Source: Oscillospiraceae bacterium (GTDB lineage: Bacteria > Bacillota > Clostridia > Oscillospirales > Acutalibacteraceae). Taken from it: a stretch of DNA of 5,387 bases. Below the pieces are notes generated by a model, which saw only the letters and a list, made by a program, of their open reading frames with translations, was not told the DNA's origin and searched no databases. Of the stretch, positions 1 to 5,387 are shown in pieces. Within the stretch, counting starts at the first letter, position 1; every line of letters starts with the position of its first letter. A program made the translations under genes and the position numbers. The stretch spans positions 1 through 5,387 of the forward strand of contig CACXFE010000138.1 of assembly GCA_902766855.1 (NCBI GenBank), in the 5' to 3' direction.

Positions 1-1
1 T

Positions 2-1633
2 GAAAATCCGGCGGAAACATTGTATGAGGCGATCCAATCGTTCATGCTGTTGTGGGAAGTGATGTGTTTAGAGCAAGCCCCCAACCCGTATGCTTTTTCG
101 GTAGGCAATGCCGATCGGATCTTTGAACCCTACCGCTTGAAGGAAGGCCTTTCCCGCGAGGAAGCGGCCGCGCTTTTTAAACATTTTCTGGTTTTCTTCA
201 ATGTGGGGGATCGCAGTTGGGCGATCTCGCAGAATTTGCTGGTCGGCGGGAAGGACACCGAGGGGCATGACCTGACAAACGAAACATCCTATGCGTTGAT
301 GGACGCTTATCTTGATATGAATCTGCCCCAGCCGATCCTCTCGGCCAAACTGCACCGCAACACGCCGGACGCATTGTATGAGGCAATGGGAAGATTTTTC
401 TTTTCGGCAGGGGTATTGACCCCCTCCCTGTTTAACGATGAATCGGTTTTTAAAATTTTGCAAAAACGCGGTGTGGCGGCGGAAGACCTGCCCGATTATG
501 CTGTGGCGGGCTGTCAGGAACCGCTGATCATGGGCAAGGATAACGGCAATACCACCAACAGTTGGCTGAATTTGCCGAAGGTATTGGAAATCACTTTGAA
601 CGGCGGGCAATCGCTGATCAGCGACCGTCGCATCGGGGAAGAACGCCCGGTGGCGGACAAAGCCATGCTGGCGGATTTGCGCGCGCGCTTTTATGAAAAC
701 CTTGCACGGTATATTGACAGGATGTGTGCCGCGGCGAACGGCGCTTCGCAGGCGATCCGTTATTTGCCGGTGCCTTTTTTAAGTGTGTTTATGGGCGGGT
801 TGGAAAGCGGCTACGATATGCGGGATACCGCCCATCAGGGGACGCCTTATAACGGGAGCGGCTGTCTTATCCACGGGTTATCCGTTCTGGCGGATTCTTT
901 TATCGCGGTGGATCATTTGCTGAAAGAACGCCCGGAAGACGCCGACCGCCTTGTTCCGGCGCTTCGTGCGAATTTTGAAGGCTACGAAGACTTGCACGCC
1001 TTTTTGAAGGCGGCGCCGAAATTCGGCAACAATATTCCGGAAGTGGATGAAGAAGCGGCCGAGATCGTGCGGCGGGTATCGGAAATGGTGACGGCGCATC
1101 ACAATGATCTGGGCAATCCGTTCCGTGCGGATTGGTCAAGCCCGACCACCCATTTGACTTACGGCTATGTGGTGGGCGCCACGCCGGACGGCCGAAAAGC
1201 GCGGGAGCAACTCAATTACGGGGTAGACCCGCTGTATGGCGACGCGGATCAGGGCATGGGCTTCCGCGTGCTTTCCGCCTTGCGGCTGCCGTATGGCTGC
1301 ATGGATGGCGGATACGCCTCTCACTTGGGGATCGATCCGAAATTCTTTACCGCTCCCACCAAAGAGGGGAAAGGATTGGATTTTGCCAACCGTGTGATTC
1401 GTCCGTTGTTCTTCAACCCGGAAAACAAGGCGGAAACCGATCCGTTTTATTTGTATGTGAATGTCACCACCCCCGACACCTTGCGGAAGGTATTGGCCGA
1501 TCCTGAAAAATACGCGCCTTCCGGCGTATATATTATGCGGATTCACGGCACCTTTGTCAATTTTCTTGATTTGTCCCCCGCGGTACAACAGGATATTATC
1601 AAGCGGCTGGATCTGCAATCCACAAAACTGTAA
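2..1633 (+). CDS. Glycyl radical enzyme, pyruvate formate-lyase superfamily, probable C-O eliminase/dehydratase type (5'-partial)
   Basis: The frame is open from base 2 to the TAA at 1631-1633 (543 codons). The family is usually about 750-900 residues, so some 200-300 N-terminal residues lie upstream. The TTG at base 20 is internal: family-like sequence (NPAETLYEAIQSF) runs through it. Seen in order: the PFL-domain segment at the left edge; AGCQEP with the putative thiyl Cys codon at 512-514 and Glu at 518-520; a VLADSF-type segment near 880-905; TPDGR at 1181-1195; and a C-terminal glycyl-radical domain, RIHGTF, with the radical Gly codon at 1547-1549, 28 residues from the end counting the Gly. 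Known: Cys-x-Glu is typical of GRE dehydratases and lyases acting on diols, choline and related compounds, whereas true PFL has Cys-Cys. Odd: Thr follows the radical Gly, where Tyr, Phe or Trp is usual. The enzyme would be cytosolic, strictly anaerobic and in need of a radical-SAM activase, which is not in the window. Inferred substrate: a sugar, polyol or anhydrosugar, from the downstream genes. Family assignment is very sure; the substrate is unknown. Confidence 0.93.
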   Translation, partial: ENPAETLYEAIQSFMLLWEVMCLEQAPNPYAFSVGNADRIFEPYRLKEGLSREEAAALFKHFLVFFNVGDRSWAISQNLLVGGKDTEGHDLTNETSYALMDAYLDMNLPQPILSAKLHRNTPDALYEAMGRFFFSAGVLTPSLFNDESVFKILQKRGVAAEDLPDYAVAGCQEPLIMGKDNGNTTNSWLNLPKVLEITLNGGQSLISDRRIGEERPVADKAMLADLRARFYENLARYIDRMCAAANGASQAIRYLPVPFLSVFMGGLESGYDMRDTAHQGTPYNGSGCLIHGLSVLADSFIAVDHLLKERPEDADRLVPALRANFEGYEDLHAFLKAAPKFGNNIPEVDEEAAEIVRRVSEMVTAHHNDLGNPFRADWSSPTTHLTYGYVVGATPDGRKAREQLNYGVDPLYGDADQGMGFRVLSALRLPYGCMDGGYASHLGIDPKFFTAPTKEGKGLDFANRVIRPLFFNPENKAETDPFYLYVNVTTPDTLRKVLADPEKYAPSGVYIMRIHGTFVNFLDLSPAVQQDIIKRLDLQSTKL

Positions 1634-1637
1634 GGAG
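1632..1637 (+). promoter_or_regulatory. Ribosome-binding site of the FGGY kinase, overlapping the GRE stop codon
   Basis: AAGGAG begins inside the TAA stop of the glycyl radical enzyme and lies 7 bases before the ATG at 1645. The overlap of stop and Shine-Dalgarno sequence indicates that the two genes are read from one transcript, and terminating ribosomes may help re-initiation. It supports ATG 1645 as the kinase start. Confidence 0.8.
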
Positions 1638-1644
1638 AAACAGG

Positions 1645-3012
1645 ATGCGTTTACTGGGGTTAGATATCGGAACTACTTCGATCTGCGGGATCTTGTGCGA
1701 TGCGGAAACCGGCGAGATCCTGCAAACCGTGACAAAACCGAACGCCGGTTGGATCACGGCGGAAAACGAGTGGGAAAAATTACAGGATCCGGGGGTATTG
1801 CTCGGTACGGTGCGTGAAATTGCCGAAGAACTGGCGGCGGATGGCGATGTTGCCGCGATCGGGTTGACGGGGCAGATGCACGGCATTGTATATCTCGACG
1901 GGGAAGGGAACCCTGTCAGCCCCTTGATCATTTGGCAGGACGGCAGGGGAGATCTTCCGTTCCGGGAAGGAAAGACCTACGCCGAAACCGCAAGCGCCCT
2001 GACCGGCTACCGTTTGGCGACCGGCTTCGGTGCGGTCACGCATTTTACCCAGACGGTCAGGGGGCAGATCCCGCCCCGGGCGGTTTCGTTTTGCACGATC
2101 CACGATCTTGCCGCCATGGAATTGACCGGGCGGAAAACGCCTTTACTGCACCCGTCGGACGCGGCCAGTTTCGGGCTGTGTGATTTAAAAAAGAACGCCT
2201 TTGATACGGCGGCGATCCGCGCGGCGGGCATGGATCCCGCGTTTTTCCCGGCGGTGGCGGCCGGCTTTGCCCCGGTGGGTTTCACCAAAAAGAACATCCC
2301 GGTTTCCGTGGCGATCGGGGATAATCAGGCCAGTGTACTCGGCTCGGTCAGTAGTTTGACGGACAGTGTGCTGGTCAATATCGGAACCGGCAGTCAGATT
2401 TCCTGCGTGACCACCGTGCCGCCGGAACAGACGGCGGTGGAGTGCCGCCCGCTGATCGAAGGGCATTGGCTGTTGGTCGGCTCTGCACTGTGCGGCGGGC
2501 GCGCCTATGCGATTTTAGAACAGTTTTTGCGCGAAACAGCGGCGCTGATAACAGGGCAGAATGTGAAAAGCGCCTATGCCGCGATGGATCAAATGATGCA
2601 CCGCTTTGTGCCGTCCGGCGAGCCGCTCATAGTGGATCCGCGTTTTTGCGGCACACGGCAGGATCCGAAAAAGCGCGGGAGCATCGGGAATATCGGGATT
2701 CATAATTTTTCCGCCGCCGCTTTGTGCGACGGGGTGATGAACGGCATGGTAGAAGAACTGATGGATTTCTATACCGAAATGCGTCCGTTTTTGCCGCAAA
2801 AAATGAAACGGTTGATCGGCTCGGGCAACGGCCTGCGCCTCAATCAGCCTTTGGCGGAGCGATTTTCCCGCGCTTTCGGCCTTCCGCTTTCGGTGCCGAA
2901 AGTCAAGGAAGAAGCGGCCTTTGGCGCGGCGCTCTTCGCGGCGGTGGCGGCCGGTGTGTTTCCCGATATGGCTTCGGCGCAAACCTTGATCCGGTATGAA
3001 GGGGAGAAATAA
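1645..3012 (+). CDS. FGGY-family carbohydrate kinase, sedoheptulokinase-like
   Basis: A 455-residue protein predicted to phosphorylate a sugar, most likely a ketose or a deoxyketose, with ATP in the cytosol. Seen: the N-terminal phosphate loop LGLDIGTTS (residues 4-12); GQMHG and WQDGR (about 76-100), which with ATGFG and TIHDL resemble sedoheptulokinase (CARKL/SHPK) more than XylB or GlpK; GDNQAS with the expected catalytic base Asp226, followed by NIGTGSQ; a FCGTR...RG segment; and the nucleotide-binding GSGNGL beginning at Gly392. All catalytic motifs look intact. It is slightly short for the family, where about 480-500 residues is common. It starts 11 bases after the GRE gene with AAGGAG correctly spaced, and ends 2 bases before the isomerase-like gene. 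Known: FGGY substrates cannot be assigned reliably from motifs, and relatives such as XylB also accept 1-deoxyxylulose. Inference: it phosphorylates the GRE's substrate or a ketose product. Xylulokinase is the main alternative label. Confidence 0.9.
   Translation: MRLLGLDIGTTSICGILCDAETGEILQTVTKPNAGWITAENEWEKLQDPGVLLGTVREIAEELAADGDVAAIGLTGQMHGIVYLDGEGNPVSPLIIWQDGRGDLPFREGKTYAETASALTGYRLATGFGAVTHFTQTVRGQIPPRAVSFCTIHDLAAMELTGRKTPLLHPSDAASFGLCDLKKNAFDTAAIRAAGMDPAFFPAVAAGFAPVGFTKKNIPVSVAIGDNQASVLGSVSSLTDSVLVNIGTGSQISCVTTVPPEQTAVECRPLIEGHWLLVGSALCGGRAYAILEQFLRETAALITGQNVKSAYAAMDQMMHRFVPSGEPLIVDPRFCGTRQDPKKRGSIGNIGIHNFSAAALCDGVMNGMVEELMDFYTEMRPFLPQKMKRLIGSGNGLRLNQPLAERFSRAFGLPLSVPKVKEEAAFGAALFAAVAAGVFPDMASAQTLIRYEGEK
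3001..3006 (+). promoter_or_regulatory. Ribosome-binding site of the isomerase-like gene, inside the kinase coding sequence
   Basis: GGGGAG lies in the last codons of the kinase gene, 8 bases before ATG 3015; stop and start are separated by only two bases. This favours ATG 3015 over the in-frame ATG at 3033, which lacks such a site, and suggests translational coupling. Confidence 0.75.
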
Positions 3013-3014
3013 AA

Positions 3015-4079
3015 ATGACAATCGAAGAACGCATGAACGGGCCGTTGTTTTTTGAAAAAAACCGAGTCTTTCGCATTTATACGGGCGGGGCGTTGTTTGC
3101 TGACTTTTTCGGGGATGATTCGTCAGACGGCTTTTTCCCGGAAGAATGGGTGGCTTCCTCCGTAAAGGCGCTGAACAAGGAAAGCCGCGGCGAAAAAGAA
3201 GGCGTATCCCGTGTGGAGGGTACTCGCTGGTGGTTTGACGACCTGCTGAAACAATATCCGCAGGCGTTATTGGGAAACCGAAGCGAATTCGGCGTGCTGA
3301 CCAAGATTTTAGACAGCGCGGTGCGGCTGCCGGTACAGGCACATCCTGACCGGGCGTATTCCCACCGCTATTTTCAAAGCGATTACGGGAAAGCCGAATC
3401 ATGGGTGGTGCTGGCAACAAGGCCGGGCGCCAAGTTGTATTTCGGCTTTAAAAAACCGCTTGATAAAGCCGTGTTTTCCGCGGCGGTGGAGCAAAGCGCG
3501 CATGAAAAAGAAGCCATGGTGCCGCTGCTCAATGAAGTGCCGGTGAAACCGGGGGATGTTTTCTTTGTGCCGGCGCGCATGGTACACGCGATCGGGGAAG
3601 GGTGCCTGATTCTCGAAGTGCAGGAGCCTTCGGATTTTACCATTCAGCCGGAACATTGGTGTGCCGATTACCGATTGAGCGAACAGGAAATGTATATTGG
3701 ATTGCCCAAAGAAACCGCGCTTGATGTATTCGATTTTTCGGTTTCGGGGGAAGAAGCGATCGCGTTGGGGCGGCGATCACCGCAAATTCTGGAACAAACG
3801 AAAGAAGTTGTCAGAGAATCGCTGATTTCTTATCAAGATACGCCCTGTTTTGCGGTGGAGCGCACCACCTTACAGCATGGCAGCGTTCGGTTGACGCAGG
3901 CCCCCGCGGTTTATGTGGTGACCGGGGGGCAAGGCGAGATCACATGGAAAAACGGCGCGCGGGCGGTCAGAAAAGGCGATTATTTCTTCTTGCCGTATCA
4001 GGCGGCGCAAACCACCTGTTTTTCCACAAAAGAAAGCGTGCAATGGGTGGCTTGCCTGCCGCCGGAAAGCACTGTATGA
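3015..4079 (+). CDS. Type I mannose-6-phosphate isomerase-like cupin protein
   Basis: A 354-residue protein of the bacterial low-molecular-weight phosphomannose isomerase family (about 315 residues in the classical members), which interconverts aldose and ketose 6-phosphates using a bound zinc. Seen: an N-terminal cupin with the metal-ligand set Gln108 and His110 in PVQAHPDR, Glu128 in KAESWV, and His191 in MVHAIG; the family-typical LTKILDS before it and GDVFFVPA before the last His; then a C-terminal beta-rich cupin-like domain (about 275-350) with a VTGGQGEI segment. The metal site therefore looks complete. Odd: the block that reads SDTTYR in classical enzymes reads SDFTIQ here, so by eye Gln211 stands in place of the conserved catalytic Arg. 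The protein may belong to a divergent subfamily acting on another sugar phosphate, as an epimerase or isomerase, or may not act on mannose 6-phosphate at all. The gene lies 2 bases after the kinase and 13 before the regulator, consistent with one operon. The fold is certain; the activity is not. Confidence 0.87.
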   Translation: MTIEERMNGPLFFEKNRVFRIYTGGALFADFFGDDSSDGFFPEEWVASSVKALNKESRGEKEGVSRVEGTRWWFDDLLKQYPQALLGNRSEFGVLTKILDSAVRLPVQAHPDRAYSHRYFQSDYGKAESWVVLATRPGAKLYFGFKKPLDKAVFSAAVEQSAHEKEAMVPLLNEVPVKPGDVFFVPARMVHAIGEGCLILEVQEPSDFTIQPEHWCADYRLSEQEMYIGLPKETALDVFDFSVSGEEAIALGRRSPQILEQTKEVVRESLISYQDTPCFAVERTTLQHGSVRLTQAPAVYVVTGGQGEITWKNGARAVRKGDYFFLPYQAAQTTCFSTKESVQWVACLPPESTV

Positions 4080-4092
4080 GAGGAGAAAACAA

Positions 4093-5256
4093 ATGCCGCA
4101 AAGCCCGCAAAATGTGATAACGCTGAAAATCAGCAATCGCGCCAATATATTCGAGCAGATTCGGCGCGGCGCGCTTTCCCGGGTGGAAATCGCGCAAAAA
4201 ACAGGGCTGAAAAAGCCGGCGGTCACCGTGCTGACCAATGAAATGATCAAGGAAGGAATTTTGCGGGAGATCGGCCCTTCCGAAAGGCGGGCAGAGCGGG
4301 GGAGAACTTCGATTCTGCTGGATCTTGTCGCAGATTATGCGTATGCCGTCGGGATCAGCCTGCACCGGCGCAATATACAGGTTTCGGTGATGAATCTCAA
4401 AATGGAAAAAGTTGCCGGAAAGGAGCGGGAAACCGCTTCGTTCCCCTCGGCGGACGCGGCGATGGATTGGTGCGCTAAAACCGCCGGTCACCTTTTGGCG
4501 CGGCTTTCCTGCCCGCCGGAAAAATGCGTGGGGATCGGCGTCAGCAGTCCCGGTTCGTTGGATCACCAAGCCGGCGTGATCCTGGAACCGCCGAACTTCC
4601 CGCTTTTTCATCATTACCCTGTCACGGCAAAATTGAAAGAATACTTTGATTGCCCGATTTTTCTTGAAAACAATGCGGTTTCTCTTGCTGTCACGGATTT
4701 TTATATGCGGGGCGGGCCGCGCGGCAATTCCCTTTTTGTGGTCGTGGCGGACGGTATCGGAAGCGCCTTGTTGCAAGACGGTGCGGTTTTCCGCGGCGCC
4801 GGCGGCTTTTCGGGGGAATTAGGGCATGTGTGTGTTGAAACCGGCGGAGAGGTTTGTGCTTGCGGCAATACCGGGTGTCTGGAACTTTATGCCACGGCGG
4901 ACGCTTTAAAAAAGCGGTTTCCCACGATGAAGTATGAGCAGGCGGCGGATCGGGCACAAGCCGGGGATGAGCAGGCCGGTGCCGTTTTGCGGTATTTGGC
5001 AGATCGCTTCGGGAAAGCGTTCGTCACGGCGATCAATCTGTTCGATTTGGATACGATCGTGATGTTTGGCGAGTATTCTTACCGTTCCCATCTTTTAACC
5101 TCTGAAATCGAGCGGTATATCAACCGGCATTCTTTGGTTGCCAAGCTGCATCCTGTTGCGGTGATGGCTTCCGAATTGGCTTTTCGGGATATGAGCATTG
5201 CGGCCGCCGTGCCGGCGCTGAACGCTTTTTTTGCCCGGACGAACAGTGAAAAATAG
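4093..5256 (+). CDS. ROK-family transcriptional regulator (XylR/NagC-type sugar-responsive repressor)
   Basis: A 387-residue protein with an N-terminal winged helix-turn-helix (about 15-60, recognition region around SRVEIAQKTGLKKPAVTVLT) fused to a ROK sugar-binding domain. Seen in the ROK domain: GIGVSSPGS (147-155); LENNA, with Asn194 where sugar kinases have the catalytic Asp of ENDA; DGIGS (220-224); GELGH with Glu242 and His245, usual sugar contacts; and the complete zinc site His245, Cys255, Cys257 and Cys262 in the CxCGxxxxC pattern. Loss of the Asp and presence of the DNA-binding domain indicate a regulator, not a glucokinase. The ATG is supported by AGGAG at 4081-4085, seven bases away. 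As the last gene of the cluster it probably represses this operon and is released by a sugar or sugar phosphate of the pathway; its operator would be at the promoter, upstream of the window. The inducer identity cannot be read from the sequence. Length is normal for the family. Confidence 0.92.
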   Translation: MPQSPQNVITLKISNRANIFEQIRRGALSRVEIAQKTGLKKPAVTVLTNEMIKEGILREIGPSERRAERGRTSILLDLVADYAYAVGISLHRRNIQVSVMNLKMEKVAGKERETASFPSADAAMDWCAKTAGHLLARLSCPPEKCVGIGVSSPGSLDHQAGVILEPPNFPLFHHYPVTAKLKEYFDCPIFLENNAVSLAVTDFYMRGGPRGNSLFVVVADGIGSALLQDGAVFRGAGGFSGELGHVCVETGGEVCACGNTGCLELYATADALKKRFPTMKYEQAADRAQAGDEQAGAVLRYLADRFGKAFVTAINLFDLDTIVMFGEYSYRSHLLTSEIERYINRHSLVAKLHPVAVMASELAFRDMSIAAAVPALNAFFARTNSEK

Positions 5257-5276
5257 CCTGCTTACAGAGCAGAAAA

Positions 5277-5304
5277 AAAGAAGTTTCCGTTGGGAAACTT
5301 CTTT
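5277..5304. terminator. Perfect 12-bp hairpin, terminator better suited to minus-strand transcription
   Basis: AAAGAAGTTTCC (5277-5288) and its exact complement (5293-5304) enclose a four-base loop GTTG. On the + strand the 3' arm ends in TTT and is followed by CAGTCT, a poor U-tract. Read on the minus strand the hairpin runs into seven T (complement of 5273-5279), a good intrinsic-terminator tail. It begins 20 bases after the ROK stop codon. It probably works in both directions, and stops any transcript coming from a convergent gene to the right. Confidence 0.7.
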
Positions 5305-5334
5305 CAGTCTGTCGAAAAACCAAAATCAACCACT

Positions 5335-5365
5335 TGGCGCCGATTTCGGCGCCATTTTTGTTTTT
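5335..5365 (+). terminator. Rho-independent terminator of the operon
   Basis: An 8-bp GC-rich stem TGGCGCCG (5335-5342) / CGGCGCCA (5347-5354) with loop ATTT is followed directly by TTTTTGTTTTT (5355-5365), a textbook intrinsic terminator for + strand transcription. The A-rich stretch before the stem (5315-5326) can pair with the T-tract, which may lengthen the hairpin. It lies 78 bases after the ROK stop and is the likely end of the four-gene transcript. Confidence 0.88.
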
Positions 5366-5387
5366 CCGGCGACAAGTGCGTCGGAAA

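Larger units (their letters stand above)
5257..5387. other. Intergenic region downstream of the operon
   Basis: These 131 bases hold the two hairpins described separately and no convincing coding sequence. No promoter or operator stands out in the last 20 bases before the window ends. Confidence 0.7.

Noticed and set aside
20..22. TTG as the start codon of the glycyl radical enzyme
   Set aside because: The frame stays open to base 2 and the residues before and across the TTG match the conserved PFL-domain segment, so the gene is simply cut by the window edge.
2..1633. True pyruvate formate-lyase (pflB)
   Set aside because: The active site is Gly-Cys-Gln-Glu rather than Cys-Cys, and the neighbours are sugar genes.
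2251..2954. Direct repeat GCGGTGGCGGCCGG at 2251 and 2941
   Set aside because: Both copies encode Ala-Val-Ala-Ala-Gly in the same reading frame of a GC-rich gene; the match is short and explained by codon use.
2515..3420. Long minus-strand open frame of 301 codons
   Set aside because: It lies opposite the well-supported kinase and isomerase genes, crosses their junction, has no recognisable domain, and its low-complexity Arg-rich composition is typical of an antisense shadow.
3967..4776. Minus-strand open frame of 269 codons
   Set aside because: It is antisense to the ROK regulator and the end of the isomerase gene, with no family resemblance and no ribosome-binding context; treated as a shadow.
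4093..5256. ROK glucokinase or fructokinase
   Set aside because: It has an N-terminal helix-turn-helix domain and Asn in place of the catalytic Asp, so a repressor is the better call.
1..5387. Mobile element, CRISPR array, tRNA or rRNA
   Set aside because: No transposase or integrase motifs, spaced repeats, or structural-RNA signatures were seen; the window is almost fully occupied by four protein genes.

Overview
The window is a stretch of bacterial chromosome with one co-directional, tightly packed gene cluster on the + strand, followed by a 131-base intergenic end with two hairpin terminators. The strong AGGAG/GGGGAG ribosome-binding sites, the moderately GC-rich base composition and the presence of an oxygen-sensitive glycyl radical enzyme point to an anaerobic Firmicute, probably a gut-type Clostridia lineage. 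The taxonomic call is an inference from style, not from a marker gene.

Layout: (1) bases 2-1633, the C-terminal two thirds of a glycyl radical enzyme (GRE, pyruvate formate-lyase superfamily), cut by the window start; (2) 1645-3012, an FGGY carbohydrate kinase that most resembles sedoheptulokinase; (3) 3015-4079, a type I phosphomannose-isomerase-like cupin protein; (4) 4093-5256, a ROK-family protein with an N-terminal winged helix, i.e. a sugar-responsive repressor. Gaps are 11, 2 and 13 bases, each with a good ribosome-binding site, so the four genes very probably form one transcript that ends at the terminators at 5277-5365. The promoter and the GRE activase, if linked, must lie upstream of the window.

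How they may work together (inference): the GRE carries the Cys-x-Glu active-site signature of the eliminase/dehydratase GREs rather than the Cys-Cys of true pyruvate formate-lyase. Its neighbours are a ketose-type kinase, a sugar-phosphate-isomerase-like protein and a sugar repressor. This suggests radical-based breakdown of a sugar, polyol or anhydrosugar, with the kinase and isomerase-like protein handling the substrate or product. It would be analogous to the anhydrosugar-phosphate ring-opening GREs YbiW and PflD of E. coli, but with a different gene set. Three proteins differ from their textbook relatives at key positions: Thr replaces the aromatic residue after the radical glycine in the GRE, Gln stands where the catalytic Arg is expected in the isomerase, and Asn replaces the catalytic Asp of ROK kinases in the regulator. 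The cluster is therefore a reasonable candidate for an uncharacterised anaerobic sugar pathway, though its substrate cannot be read from the sequence.
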